Below, in pieces: positions 10,352 to 20,176 of a stretch of 64,000 nucleotides of DNA; positions within the stretch are counted from its first letter, which is position 1; each line of letters opens with the position of its first letter. Source of the DNA: Pseudomonas quebecensis (GTDB lineage: Bacteria > Pseudomonadota > Gammaproteobacteria > Pseudomonadales > Pseudomonadaceae); assembly GCF_026410085.1 (NCBI RefSeq), contig NZ_CP112866.1:2604001-2668000 (forward strand), in the 5' to 3' direction. Below the pieces are notes generated by a model. The model was not told the DNA's origin, did no database searches, and saw nothing but the letters and a program-made list of their open reading frames with translations. The position numbers were made by a program, and so were the translations under genes.

Positions 10352-10587
10352 GCGATGAAGAAGAGTTCTCGGACTTAATCAGTGTGCATGCAGCCGCTGG
10401 TTGGGTGCTGCGGCCTGTGATGAGCCAAAGACCCACGACGAATGTGGATCAGTTCTGGCCGGATAAGGCTGGATAGCAGTCATATGAATCCAGCACTTCT
10501 ATAAATGCCAAGCGGCGCCGCCGAAACGCCGCCTGACTTTCAACGGGTGCTGGTTACCCTTTACTGTGTTCGACCGGACAACCCCCT

Positions 10588-12228
10588 CTAAGCAGCAGAG
10601 AAGAACGCCACTTTAGCGGTAAGACGCTCCGCCAAATCTGATAACTCAATACTAGCGGTCGACACTTGGTGCGCCGCCGTGGCCGACGCAACAGTCGAGC
10701 CATGAATTCGATTGATATTTTCAGCGACTTCATCAGTGACGCTACTCTGCTGCAACGAGGCGCTCGCGATCTGGGTGTTCATATGACTGATTGCGGCAAC
10801 CTGCTCGCTGATCCTTGCCAAGGCATTCTGCGCACTGCGGGTTTGCGTAACCGTTCGGCTCGCCAGCTCACAACTATCGCGCATCGTTTGAGAGGCTGTT
10901 TCGGTACCCAATTGCAGCGTACTGATCATCGCTCGAATTTCTTCGGTCGATTGCTGTGTCCGGTTGGCCAAAGAGCGTACTTCGTCAGCGACCACCGCAA
11001 ATCCACGCCCGTGCTCTCCAGCTCTGGCAGCCTCGATAGCAGCGTTCAAAGCTAGCAAATTGGTTTGCGAGGCGATGGCGTTGATCACGTCGATCACCGA
11101 CGCAATATTTTCACTATGCTCGGACACTTGGTTCACGGTAGCAGTGGTTTGCTCGAGGGTTAATGCCAGTTGTTCGATAGCAACCGTGGTGCTTGCAACC
11201 AATATGTTCCCGCTTCCTACTTCAGTATCAGCCAACCGTGAGGCATCAGCTGCCTGCGCGGCATATCCAGATACTTCATTAACCGTCGCCGCCATTTGCA
11301 TCATGGATGCGGCTACCTGCTCGGCTTCGCGAGTTTGCAAGCGGGTCTGCTCATTATTAGCCGATGATGCGCCGGACAACTGGGTGGCCGACTCATTGAC
11401 TTCCTGGGCTGCCTTTCGCACCTGGCGAATAGTTTCTGCGAGATGCCCCTGCGTGTCTTTAAGGACGCCCATAACACTGCCGGGATAATCTGTTGAAATC
11501 GTTTGATTCAGATCACCAGCCGCCAGCCGCTCGATGGCCAATGCAACGTCTGTGGGCTCCGCACCCAGCGTGGACTTAACGAAGCGAATAATGACAGCCG
11601 ACAATGTGATGCTCAGCAGCAACGCAATACCTGTCGCGATAATCATCAGCGTACTGAAATGGCTGGCGGTTGCCTGAACTTCACCAAGCTTCGCCCTGAT
11701 CGACGCTTCTTCGTAGTCGATCAGCGCATTCACGCGTTTCAACCACTCACTGTAGTCCTGGGAAGTTTGACGCATCAGCAGTGCCTGAGCGCCCGGTATA
11801 TCACCCGCTTTACGCAAGGAGATTACCGCTTGGGTGGAGCTAAGGGTTTGTTGCTCGATCTCCTTGATCGCTTTCAGTAGTCGAACTTCCTCGCTCGTTA
11901 CGCTTGCGCTCTTGAACAGCTGATCCATTGGGGCGGCAGAATCGGAGTAGGCCTTTTCCAAGGCTGTAACCTCCGATAAATGTGTTGCCAAATCCGTATC
12001 AGTCTTGACCAGCACAGCATCCCGAATGGCAATGGCTCGGTTATGCACGCTGCCTCGGAAATTGATCGCGTAGCGCTGCACCTTAGCGGCATTTTCGCTA
12101 ACGTCGCCCAAGGTGGAGTCAATGAACGCAACGCGGTGAATGCCAATGGCAGTTATCAATACAAGCAGCGCCAGGATGGCTGCAAAACTAAGCCCTATGC
12201 GCGTGGCCAACGAAAGCGTTTTCTGCAT
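10588..12228 (-). CDS. methyl-accepting chemotaxis protein, 4HB sensor
   Basis: A 546-residue inner-membrane chemoreceptor. TM1 is about 12-33, followed by a helical periplasmic domain of about 155 residues consistent with a four-helix-bundle (4HB_MCP) sensor, TM2 about 190-213, a HAMP linker, and a cytoplasmic coiled coil. The tip hairpin has the conserved [20 protein letters not shown] motif for CheA/CheW contact. There is no C-terminal CheR pentapeptide. It is transcribed alone, outside the che operon; the ligand is unknown. Confidence 0.93.
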   Translation of the reverse strand: MQKTLSLATRIGLSFAAILALLVLITAIGIHRVAFIDSTLGDVSENAAKVQRYAINFRGSVHNRAIAIRDAVLVKTDTDLATHLSEVTALEKAYSDSAAPMDQLFKSASVTSEEVRLLKAIKEIEQQTLSSTQAVISLRKAGDIPGAQALLMRQTSQDYSEWLKRVNALIDYEEASIRAKLGEVQATASHFSTLMIIATGIALLLSITLSAVIIRFVKSTLGAEPTDVALAIERLAAGDLNQTISTDYPGSVMGVLKDTQGHLAETIRQVRKAAQEVNESATQLSGASSANNEQTRLQTREAEQVAASMMQMAATVNEVSGYAAQAADASRLADTEVGSGNILVASTTVAIEQLALTLEQTTATVNQVSEHSENIASVIDVINAIASQTNLLALNAAIEAARAGEHGRGFAVVADEVRSLANRTQQSTEEIRAMISTLQLGTETASQTMRDSCELASRTVTQTRSAQNALARISEQVAAISHMNTQIASASLQQSSVTDEVAENINRIHGSTVASATAAHQVSTASIELSDLAERLTAKVAFFSAA

Positions 12229-12498
12229 GGCGAACTCGGAAATATGACCTTTACAGGTCTCTGTTGATTTGGAAGACGCGAACGCTATTACCAGCCCATC
12301 ACGTGTGATGTCTTGACGATACGTCGACCCAGAACAGTCATCCAGTTAGCAATACACACCGCGTTGATAGCGCATCGCTATCACGCATCCTTACACGCTC
12401 GCTATGGTCGTTCAGCCCCGCCGTTTTTAATGCATGAAGAATGTTGGGGCGATTCAGTCCTACTCGTTTAAGGAAACTATCCACGAACGGCCCGCCGC

Positions 12499-13281
12499 TC
12501 AGCATGCTAAAAACGAAAAGCCGCGGCTGGCCGCACTGCGTTCGTATTCCAGCAGACACTCATAGTCGGCTTCACTGGCCGGCAGGACCTCCTTGATCGC
12601 GAGGTCGCGGGAAACTTCAGGAAGCTGGTTCAAGGCTTCGTTCATTGCGTTCCTGATTGAAGCGGCATCCGCCGCCGTTTGCCCTATCGAGGTTATGTAA
12701 GGCAGGCAGGGGCTGCGCGCACTGCGCAGCAGGATTCTGAGGCCTTCGATCTCGGCGCTGTTATCTCTCGCAAGATAGTCGTAGGTAACGCTGTCGATGG
12801 AAGCCAAATCGCCCGCGCCTTCTTTAAGCCGTCGCATGCTCTCCCGGTGGGATCCGGTGAAGGTGAGTGTCGAAAAAAAACCACGTGCGCTGACCCCGGC
12901 CAGCGTGTGGCGCAATAAATTCATTCCTGAGTTGGAATCCGGGGCGTTGATCAGGCCATGGCTGCCCTGGTAACCTGCCAGCTCAGTCACGTCCGAATCG
13001 GCCCTGCAGAGCAGCAAACTGCAATGGCTGCCTGCCGAGCTATGGGTAAGCTCATAGCTCGGGCGCCCTATCAGCCGGACTTTTCCCCGCAGTGACGTGA
13101 CAAATGGATAGCCGCAGGTCTGAGATAACAACAGATCGGCGGAAAGCCAGTGCGACGCGAGATCAACGACGGGTTTTTGCTCTCGGCGCTCGCCGAGAAT
13201 CGCCAGGATGCGCTCAAGCCAGGCGTCCTGTGCCTGTGAAACCCTGGCGGGGGCCAGGTACATGGAGAGATCGCTGGTCAT
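12499..13281 (-). CDS. PhnD-like substrate-binding fold protein without signal peptide
   Basis: 260 residues resembling the phosphate/phosphonate-binding (PhnD-like) periplasmic protein fold. It has a two-lobe pattern with an SGMNLLRHTLAG motif, GSHRESMRRLKEGAGDLASIDSVT and RSPCLPYITS. There is no signal peptide, so as written it is cytosolic. It is the last gene of a seven-gene leftward operon, 34 bp after the flavin monooxygenase. It could be a soluble ligand-binding or enzymatic derivative of the fold rather than a transport component. Family is moderately sure; role unknown. Confidence 0.7.
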   Translation of the reverse strand: MTSDLSMYLAPARVSQAQDAWLERILAILGERREQKPVVDLASHWLSADLLLSQTCGYPFVTSLRGKVRLIGRPSYELTHSSAGSHCSLLLCRADSDVTELAGYQGSHGLINAPDSNSGMNLLRHTLAGVSARGFFSTLTFTGSHRESMRRLKEGAGDLASIDSVTYDYLARDNSAEIEGLRILLRSARSPCLPYITSIGQTAADAASIRNAMNEALNQLPEVSRDLAIKEVLPASEADYECLLEYERSAASRGFSFLAC

Positions 13282-13315
13282 ATCAGATCCATTCAGAAGG
13301 TGCGATCAGCGCCGA

Positions 13316-14644
13316 TCACAGCAGGAAACGGTTGGCAGGCGTCTTCAACCCCATGCGATCCCTTAGTGTCCCCGGTTCATATTCCCGGCGAAACACCCCT
13401 CGGGCTTGCAGCAGAGGCACCACGCCACGGGTGAATGTTTCAAAGTCAGTGGGTAGAAACGGAAACATGAGGTTGTAGCCATCGACGGCATTCGACTCGT
13501 ATAACGCCGACAGCTTGTCCGCAATATGCTCCGCTGTTCCGATCAGCAGCCAGGTACTGGAGCTTTTGACCAACCGGCGCCCTATTTCGCGAATGGACAA
13601 GGAAGCGTCGTACTGTTTGAGCAGGGCCAGCTCGGTTCGAATACCATCAAACTCAGCCTCATCCGGCAACGCGGGCAATGGGCCGTCCGGCGACAGGCCC
13701 GTCAAGTCCAGGCGGGTGTAGCTGGAGACCAGGTCAATCGCCACCGCATCGATAATCAGGCTGTCCTCCAGTTGCCGACGCCGCGCCTCCTCGGTCTCAT
13801 CCTCGAGCACCACCGGAAGCACGCCGGTGATGATTTTCAGATCACTGGCGTGCCTGCCCTTCAACGCGAGTCGACGATTCAAATCGGCCCTGTACGCCAG
13901 TCCCTCTTCGACCGAATTGATAAAGCAGAAATGTACGTCCGCATGGGTGGCGGCCAGGTTCTTGCCGGCTTCGGAAGACCCCGCCTGGGCGAGGACCGGG
14001 TGGCCCTGGGGTGGACGCGGCACGTTAAGCGGCCCACGCACGCTGAAATGTGCGCCCTTGTGATGGATCGGGTGAATTTTGGATGGGTCGGCAAAGTCGC
14101 CGGTGCCCTTGTCAAATTCAAGCGCGCCCTCTTCCCAGGAGTCCCAAAGCTGCTTGACGACCTGAATGAATTCTTCGGCCCGCAGATAACGATCGCCGTG
14201 TTTCGTCACGCCTGACAATCCGAAATTCGAAGCCTCCTCTTCCAGCCAGGACGTCACGATATTCCAGCTGGCGCGCCCTGCGCTGAGGTAGTCCAGCGAA
14301 GCAAAATAGCGTGCGAGGTTGAAAGGCTCGTTATAGGAAGTCGAAGCCGTGCCCATCAGGCCGATGTGCTCGGTAACCGCAGCCAGCGCGGACAACAGCG
14401 TAATCGGTTCAAGGCGGGCGTTGGCATAGTGCCGCAAGCCACTTGCCACTGAATCCCAGACCGCGACGTGATCCGCGACGAAAACCGCATCGAACTTCGC
14501 CGCTTCGGCCGCCTGTACCAGTTTTACGTAGTAACCCAGCGTCAATATTTCCCTGGTCGGTGACAGCGGGTGGCGCCAGGAAAAACGATGATCGCCCTGG
14601 GGGTTAAAAAAGAACAAATTCAAAATCATGCTGTTATTCGACAT
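13316..14644 (-). CDS. NtaA/SnaA/DszA-family FMN-dependent monooxygenase
   Basis: 442 residues of the bacterial-luciferase-like (LLM) class, NtaA/SnaA/DszA subgroup. These use FMNH2 from a separate reductase and O2 to cleave C-N or C-S bonds or oxygenate small molecules. Visible are the N-terminal FFFNPQGDHRFSWRHP, the barrel motif YVKLVQAAEAAKFDAVFVAD, and SYNEPFNLARYFASLDYLSAGRASWNIVTS. A strong GGAGG precedes the ATG. It sits between the transporter binding protein and the PhnD-fold protein, so it probably oxidises the imported substrate. Confidence 0.9.
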   Translation of the reverse strand: MSNNSMILNLFFFNPQGDHRFSWRHPLSPTREILTLGYYVKLVQAAEAAKFDAVFVADHVAVWDSVASGLRHYANARLEPITLLSALAAVTEHIGLMGTASTSYNEPFNLARYFASLDYLSAGRASWNIVTSWLEEEASNFGLSGVTKHGDRYLRAEEFIQVVKQLWDSWEEGALEFDKGTGDFADPSKIHPIHHKGAHFSVRGPLNVPRPPQGHPVLAQAGSSEAGKNLAATHADVHFCFINSVEEGLAYRADLNRRLALKGRHASDLKIITGVLPVVLEDETEEARRRQLEDSLIIDAVAIDLVSSYTRLDLTGLSPDGPLPALPDEAEFDGIRTELALLKQYDASLSIREIGRRLVKSSSTWLLIGTAEHIADKLSALYESNAVDGYNLMFPFLPTDFETFTRGVVPLLQARGVFRREYEPGTLRDRMGLKTPANRFLL

Positions 14645-14680
14645 AACGCCTCCGCGACCTGACCCGCGTCGCTTTCATTT

Positions 14681-15586
14681 TCACTGGGCCGTCTTGACCG
14701 TATGTTCGGCGACCCACTGCGCCGCGACTTTTGCTGGGTCCTTGTGATCAATATCAACCAGGCGATTGAGTTGCTTAAGGTCGTCATCGGTCAGTTTTGC
14801 CGAGACCTGGTTGAGCGCCTTGGCGACCTCCGGGGTCAGCAAGGCCTTGCGCCCCAGTGGCGTGATGTTTTGCGGGGGTTGCTGGTGCTTGTCGTCCTCG
14901 AGGACCACCCAAGGTTCTTTCGCCAGGATGCCCTGCGTGGAGACCACCGTCGCCACGTCGATAGCGCCGGAGTTCAACGCCAGCCGTGACAAGGGCCCGC
15001 CCATGTCCAGCGACTTGATGCTCTTGAAGTTGATGCCGTACACCGCCTTCAACCCCGGCAGGCCTAACGCAGCGGTGGCGACTTCCGGAGGCCCGCCCAG
15101 GGTGAAATCACCCGAGACGGGCGCCAGGTCGGACAGGGTGCGCAAGTTGTACTTTTCTGCGGTCTTTTGGGTGACGGCCCAGGCGGTAATGGAGCCTGCG
15201 GACGAGGGCTCCAGCAGTTGGAGGTCTGTCGGCAACTTCTGTTGCAACGCGCTGAGGATGTCCTGTTGGGTGGTCAGAGCGCTCTTGTCGTCATAGAAAC
15301 TCAACAGTGACCCCAGGTATTCGGGGACGACGTCTATATCGCCATTTTCCAGGGCCTGGGCGATGACCTGGCGGTTGCCCAGGTTGAGTCGGGTCTTGAC
15401 GTCTATCCCCTCATTTTTCAAAGCTGACGCATAAATGTTGGCGAGAATCGTCTGCTCAGAAAAGTTGGCTCCTCCAATGGTGATGGACTGAGCACTGACA
15501 AACGTGCTGCCAACCAGCAAGCCTAACCCGAGCAATAATGAAACCACCTGCGCTGAGCGCACCTTCGAACGTTGTTGGTTTTTCAT
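14681..15586 (-). CDS. OpuC/OsmF-type ABC transporter substrate-binding protein
   Basis: 301 residues with a Sec signal peptide (about 1-32, ending in VSA before QSITIGG) and the OpuAC/ProX-type domain seen in glycine betaine, choline and related quaternary-amine importers (GGANFSEQTILANIYASALKNEG, DIDVVPEYLGSLLSFYDD). Periplasmic ligand capture for the two permeases upstream. The start at 15586 is preferred over a longer frame because it begins MKNQQRSK plus the hydrophobic signal core, with GAGG 11 bases upstream. The ligand could be another small cationic or zwitterionic compound. Confidence 0.88.
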   Translation of the reverse strand: MKNQQRSKVRSAQVVSLLLGLGLLVGSTFVSAQSITIGGANFSEQTILANIYASALKNEGIDVKTRLNLGNRQVIAQALENGDIDVVPEYLGSLLSFYDDKSALTTQQDILSALQQKLPTDLQLLEPSSAGSITAWAVTQKTAEKYNLRTLSDLAPVSGDFTLGGPPEVATAALGLPGLKAVYGINFKSIKSLDMGGPLSRLALNSGAIDVATVVSTQGILAKEPWVVLEDDKHQQPPQNITPLGRKALLTPEVAKALNQVSAKLTDDDLKQLNRLVDIDHKDPAKVAAQWVAEHTVKTAQ

Positions 15587-15635
15587 GTAGGTTTGCACCT
15601 CTGCAAAGTTAATACGCACTTTAAAAAGCTCAGGG

Positions 15636-16319
15636 TCATGCAGCGCTTGGTTCAGCATTGCCTGCCTGCCACTTTCGAACCATGAGTGTTTCCATCATTG
15701 AACAAAGCCACTCACTGACAATCGCCAGTGCCGATACCAACAGGGCGCCACCAACGATCTGCGGCGTATCATTTCGGCCCAATCCATCTATCAGAAACCT
15801 GCCCAGACCGCCGAAGCCGGCATAAGCAGCGATGGTGGCCGTGGCGATGAGTTGCACCAGCGCGGACCGGAATCCAGAGAAGATCAGCGGAAAAGCCAGC
15901 GGCAACTCAAGCTGGAAAAACATCTGCAATCTGCGCATGCCCATTGATCTGGCCGCTTGTTTCAGAGATGAATCCACCTGATCGATGCCAACATAAGTAT
16001 TGGTTAATATTGGCGGAATGCTCATGGTTACCAACGCAATAATTACCGTGCTGGTTTCATAGCCAATAAGCATAATTGCAAGTATTACGACACCCAGAGA
16101 AGGCAGTGCTCGCCCGATATTGAACAAGCCTATCGCCACCTGTGCGCCTTTGCGGTAATTAGCCAGAAGTACGCCAAGCGGCAACGCTATTGCACAGGCA
16201 ATAATCAGGCTCAGAGACACATAATAAATATGTTCCGTGAGCCGAGTCAGTATTCCGTTATCACCCAACCAATTATCAGGAAGAGAAAACCAAAGGCAAA
16301 CACCTGCGATCATGTTCAT
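15636..16319 (-). CDS. OpuC/Osm-type ABC transporter permease (second)
   Basis: 227 residues with five to six membrane segments and the permease coupling loop SSLKQAARSMGMRRLQMFFQLELPLAFP. The ATG shares one base with the TGA of the preceding permease (TGATG at 16317-16321), so the two are translationally coupled. Forms the inner-membrane channel with the other permease. Ends 49 bp before the binding-protein start. Confidence 0.88.
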   Translation of the reverse strand: MNMIAGVCLWFSLPDNWLGDNGILTRLTEHIYYVSLSLIIACAIALPLGVLLANYRKGAQVAIGLFNIGRALPSLGVVILAIMLIGYETSTVIIALVTMSIPPILTNTYVGIDQVDSSLKQAARSMGMRRLQMFFQLELPLAFPLIFSGFRSALVQLIATATIAAYAGFGGLGRFLIDGLGRNDTPQIVGGALLVSALAIVSEWLCSMMETLMVRKWQAGNAEPSAA

Positions 16320-16948
16320 CAGCGCACCCAGGGGACCAGCCATTGATTGATTGAATAAAACAGCAAATCAAAACATAACGCCAATATCACCGTCAGAACC
16401 AGGCTGACCGCCACTGGCGTAGTGAAACTTTGCGCCAGCCCGGTGATAAACAACTGGCCTAATCCGCCCTGGCCAATCAAGGCGGTTACCGTCACCAGCC
16501 CCACCAACGTAACCGAGGTTGTTCGCAGGCCCGCCAATAACGCAGGCAGCGCCAGTGGAAGTTCAACCCCGAGGAATCGCTGCATGCGCGTATACCCGAG
16601 CGCCCGCGCTTCCTCCAAAACGTCCACAGGGTTGCTCGCCAGCCCCGCCAGGGTGTTCTGCAGCACAATAAGCAAGGAATACAGACTTAAACCAATGACC
16701 GCCGTGGTTTTGGATAAGCCGGTAAAAGGCATAATTAAAATAAACAGTGCCAGGGACGGAATGGTAAAGAGTATGCCGCAGACGTAAATCATCGGCCGCG
16801 CCAATCCTGGCTGCCATAACGTCAAGAGCACCATTGCGCCTGCTAACAGCATCCCTGTACATAGGCCCAGGGTCACCAGTTGAATATGATCAACTAACAA
16901 TTGACCGATCTGCTGCCAGTTTTCAACGATCCAGGACCAGTCAATCAT
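16319..16948 (-). CDS. OpuC/Osm-type ABC transporter permease (first)
   Basis: 209 residues, about six membrane segments, with the conserved ABC-contact loop EEARALGYTRMQRFLGVELPLALPALLAG. The start at 16948 (MIDWSWIVENWQQ) overlaps the end of the ATPase gene by eight bases, again suggesting coupled translation. Partner of the second permease at 15636-16319 in a heterodimeric importer. Confidence 0.88.
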   Translation of the reverse strand: MIDWSWIVENWQQIGQLLVDHIQLVTLGLCTGMLLAGAMVLLTLWQPGLARPMIYVCGILFTIPSLALFILIMPFTGLSKTTAVIGLSLYSLLIVLQNTLAGLASNPVDVLEEARALGYTRMQRFLGVELPLALPALLAGLRTTSVTLVGLVTVTALIGQGGLGQLFITGLAQSFTTPVAVSLVLTVILALCFDLLFYSINQWLVPWVR

Positions 16949-17975
16949 GGTGCACTTCCAAAACGGGCTTATTAAGTGCGCTGTGAAGGCTGGCAATCGA
17001 GAGGCAACCGTCGTAAGCGCCCGCCTCGTCCACGCGCACAACCACACCGATAGGAACCGTTAGAATTTTAACCAGCGCGTGATGCAACGAGTCGTTACTC
17101 GACACCGTCGTCAGTTGCGGAACAGGCACGTCCGACTCACTGACCCACTTCAACGGATTGGACTTATCATCCAGTAGAAGTTTGAATTCACAACTGACTT
17201 CATCCACCGGAAGATCAGCAACCTTCATCAGCGAAAGCCTTTTTAACAGCGGATCTTTGCCGATAAAGTCCCTCACAAACGCGCTGGCGGGATGGGCAAG
17301 AACATTGTGAGGTGTATCGAACTGAACAAGTTTGCCTTCGCCCTCGAAGATAGCAATCCGATCACCGATCTTGATCGCCTCCTCCATATCATGGGTCACT
17401 AGGATAATGGTTTTATGCAAACGTCTCTGAAGCGCAACCAGTTCGTCCTGCAGTCGCTCGCGTATCACCGGATCAAGCGCGGCAAAGGGTTCGTCCATCA
17501 ATACAACCGGTGGATCCGAGGCCAATGCCCGCGCCAGGGCGACGCGACTTTGCTGCCCGCCCGAGAGCTGATTAGGGTAGCGCTGAAGAAATTCCGGCTG
17601 GAGCCCAACCAGGGAAATGAGCTCGCTCACGCGCTGGCGGATTTTCTGTTTGCTCCAGCCCAGCAGCCGCGGGACTGCGCCAATATTTTCTGCAACCGTC
17701 TGGTGGGGAAATAAGGCAGCGCTCTGCATCATGAAGCCAATGCCGCGGCGCAGCGTCACCACGTCGAGCTGATCGGTCGCCACGCCGTTGACAAAGATGC
17801 CGCCACTGTCCTGGATATCCAGCCTGTTGATCATGCGCAAAATGGTGGTCTTGCCGCACCCGCTGGGCCCGACAAATACACAGATCTCACCCTCACGGAC
17901 GTGAAGCGTCAGATCGCTCACGGCCGTACGCGGGCTGCCTTTATGGGTTTTGTTGACCGCTTCAAAACGTATCAT
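16941..17975 (-). CDS. OpuC/Osm-type ABC transporter ATP-binding protein with CBS region
   Basis: 344 residues. Walker A is GPSGCGKTT (36-44), the signature is LSGGQQSRVALARALASDP, Walker B is VVLMDEPFAALD, and the switch is VTHDMEEA. A C-terminal extension (about 245-340) looks like the CBS-type regulatory module of OpuAA/OpuCA, which senses ionic strength in osmoregulated relatives. Only one CBS-like repeat (DSLHHALVKILTVPIGVVVRVDEAGAYDGCLSIASL) is clear, so osmotic gating is uncertain. Lies 30 bp after the desaturase gene in the same operon. Confidence 0.9.
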   Translation of the reverse strand: MIRFEAVNKTHKGSPRTAVSDLTLHVREGEICVFVGPSGCGKTTILRMINRLDIQDSGGIFVNGVATDQLDVVTLRRGIGFMMQSAALFPHQTVAENIGAVPRLLGWSKQKIRQRVSELISLVGLQPEFLQRYPNQLSGGQQSRVALARALASDPPVVLMDEPFAALDPVIRERLQDELVALQRRLHKTIILVTHDMEEAIKIGDRIAIFEGEGKLVQFDTPHNVLAHPASAFVRDFIGKDPLLKRLSLMKVADLPVDEVSCEFKLLLDDKSNPLKWVSESDVPVPQLTTVSSNDSLHHALVKILTVPIGVVVRVDEAGAYDGCLSIASLHSALNKPVLEVHHD

Positions 17976-18005
17976 TTTCCGACGCCCAGATTAGCTTGCA
18001 TAGTG

Positions 18006-18950
18006 TTAGTGCTCGGCAGGATGGCGGGGACAATCCACGGGACTGATCAGATACTTCTGCAATAACCGGAAGTACCCGTGAATGACATAACCATTGTTTC
18101 GTGCAATCCATTGTTCACGCCTGGCTCTATACACCCGGGGTAAGTAAAACCAGGGCAAACCGGGGAGATCGTGATGAACCAAGTGAAGATTGAGATTAAG
18201 GAACAGCCAACTCAACAACCCTGTCGATTCGTTGATCGCCGTGCGGTGTTCCGCAAGCGTTGACGGACGATGTTCGTAAAAGGACCTGATCATCGCGATC
18301 GATAAGGCCGGCAGCGACACCAGGAATAGGTACTGGATGGCACTGATCGCGCTGTACTCTTCGACCACGGCCAGTATTAGGCCAACACTCAATATATGCG
18401 CGGCCCACATCCGCCAAGCCATTCGCCCGGAGTGAAACAATTGTGCTGTCTGACTGCCCACCAAACTTACTACCGCCAACGGCGCGCCCATCAGCAAACG
18501 ACCGCCCAGGGTCTTGTTTGCCCATAACAACATTCTGATATACCGAGGCGAGCGCAACCAAACAGCAGCGGTGACATAACGACTTTCCGGATCCAGGCCT
18601 GGCAATGTAAGAACGTCGTCGTTGTGATGCGCCAAGTGTGTGTCCCTATAAATGTCGTAGGGGTACCACACGGCAAACGGTAGAAATCCCAAGGCCTTAT
18701 TAATGGCAGGCCAGCGCGTGGGATGACCGTGAATAAGCTCATGTTGAATCGACATCCAAAGCACAACCAATGGAACCAGCAAGACTAGGGTGAAACCCTC
18801 GCCAAGGACTTCGCCAGAAAAAATAATCGCCGCCCAGGCTATATAGAACCCAGCTAACAAAAGCCAGGTAGGCCATTCAGTTTTACTGGTTACAGTCGTG
18901 CTGAGTTTAACGATTTCAGCTCGATGAGCTTCATCCAGATAGTTAGGCAT
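18006..18950 (-). CDS. membrane fatty-acid-desaturase family di-iron enzyme
   Basis: 314 residues, a polytopic membrane protein with the three His boxes of the desaturase/hydroxylase superfamily: HELIHGH (70-76), HLAHH (105-109) and HLVHH (256-260). These hold a di-iron centre that activates O2. Substrates in the family range from acyl chains to carotenoids and small amines. The ATG at 18950 (MPNYLDEAHRAEI) is preferred to a longer frame. As first gene of an operon with an OpuC-type importer and a flavin monooxygenase, it more likely hydroxylates a small nutrient than a membrane lipid; this is inference. Confidence 0.87.
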   Translation of the reverse strand: MPNYLDEAHRAEIVKLSTTVTSKTEWPTWLLLAGFYIAWAAIIFSGEVLGEGFTLVLLVPLVVLWMSIQHELIHGHPTRWPAINKALGFLPFAVWYPYDIYRDTHLAHHNDDVLTLPGLDPESRYVTAAVWLRSPRYIRMLLWANKTLGGRLLMGAPLAVVSLVGSQTAQLFHSGRMAWRMWAAHILSVGLILAVVEEYSAISAIQYLFLVSLPALSIAMIRSFYEHRPSTLAEHRTAINESTGLLSWLFLNLNLHLVHHDLPGLPWFYLPRVYRARREQWIARNNGYVIHGYFRLLQKYLISPVDCPRHPAEH

Positions 18951-19437
18951 AGTGGTTAGTCGTGAAAGATCTTGTTCGGAACAGGCGACCAACCATTAAG
19001 CCTTCAAGGCTCACCCCAAAGCGGGTGTTATCTGAAGAGAATGGGTTGGACTATCGGTATGCAAGTGCCTGATAACGACAATTCACATGGCGTGGAGAAG
19101 AAATGCCAAGCCTTCGCCGATTGCACTGCACGCTTCGCTGTTGGCCTGACAAGGGAGAGGTTTGCCGGTTACAAGTGGAACGGCAAAGCAAGAGATATGA
19201 TTGAAGCGGATAGTGCCGGCGTGAAAAATCGCTGCTCGGGCTGCGTCATGCGACAAAGCCTCAAGGCTATTTTGTAAGGTTCGCGCGCCGGACATAGTCG
19301 TACCATAAGAATAGGATTGAACTCATCCGGCGGTCCGGTGAAAGCAAGGTAGCATGATCACTAATACGAACAAGGAATAAATTTTTTTATGCTTAGTCAT
19401 AAAAAGAATAAGCAACAGCCAGTCCCAGGGCAGCGAG
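18951..19437. other. 487-bp gap upstream of the desaturase operon
   Basis: Open frames here (for example 18972-19277 on plus, 19083-19295 on minus) show no family resemblance or convincing ribosome site. The right part is AT-rich (around 19290-19400). The region should hold the leftward promoter of the desaturase/ABC/monooxygenase operon; I could not assign one. Confidence 0.4.
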
Positions 19438-20040
19438 TCAACCCTGACTGGAATGTCTGCCCTTGGATCGGTAACGGCGTATAAGAGCCACAGCCACCAC
19501 CACGCCGACCACGCCCAGTGCAATCGGCAGGCGATAAGGTTTCAGATCGCCCAAGGCACGTTGCAAAAACTCGCCTGCCCAATAGCCTGCGCCGGCAAAC
19601 AGCGTGGCCCAAACCAGTGCGCCCACCGCATTGATGCAGGCGAATTTGAGCGGTGCAATCTTGCTCGCGCCAATGACCATGGGCCCCAGCAAACGCATGC
19701 CGTAGAGAAAGCGCACAGAAAAGATCGACGCCGTGGGGTGCCGATGGATCAAGGCGGTGACCTTGTCGATGGCGGCCTGTTTTTTATGCAGGCGCGGCAG
19801 TAAGCGGTCGCCGAAATAGCGTCCGGCCCAGAACAGCAATTGATCCCCCAGCATGCCGGCCAGACTGGCGTAGCCGATCACGGGCAGCAGCTTGAGCACC
19901 TGCTGATGCGCGGCCACGCCGCCCAGGATGAGGATCGTTTCGCCTTCTAGCAGACAACCGATAAAAATCGCCCAGTAACCATAGGTGGCCAGCAGGTGGT
20001 TGAGGTCGAGGTGTTCAAAATATGCGCTCATTTGCTCCAT
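19438..20040 (-). CDS. DedA family membrane protein
   Basis: 200 residues with four to five membrane helices and DedA landmarks: an early acidic site in IGCLLEGETILILGG, GDQLLFWAGRYFGDRLL, and the RFLYGMRLLGPMVIGASK stretch with the conserved arginines. DedA proteins are inner-membrane transporters/scramblases linked to envelope homeostasis and undecaprenyl-phosphate or phospholipid movement. An ATG at 20031 is a possible alternative start. Monocistronic, leftward. Confidence 0.88.
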   Translation of the reverse strand: MEQMSAYFEHLDLNHLLATYGYWAIFIGCLLEGETILILGGVAAHQQVLKLLPVIGYASLAGMLGDQLLFWAGRYFGDRLLPRLHKKQAAIDKVTALIHRHPTASIFSVRFLYGMRLLGPMVIGASKIAPLKFACINAVGALVWATLFAGAGYWAGEFLQRALGDLKPYRLPIALGVVGVVVAVALIRRYRSKGRHSSQG

Positions 20041-20176
20041 GACGGCCAGGTAGCTCGGGGCATCAGTACTGATCCGTGGCTACAGCAAATGGACACAGAC
20101 GTCAGCAAGACGGTTCCTTTGAAAGGTGTTGGGCAACCGACTACTGGCCAGGTCCGCCAGCGCGGTGGCTGGCGAC

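Noticed and set aside
18972..19295. Small genes in the gap before the desaturase operon
   Set aside because: Two overlapping opposite frames, neither with a ribosome site or family resemblance.
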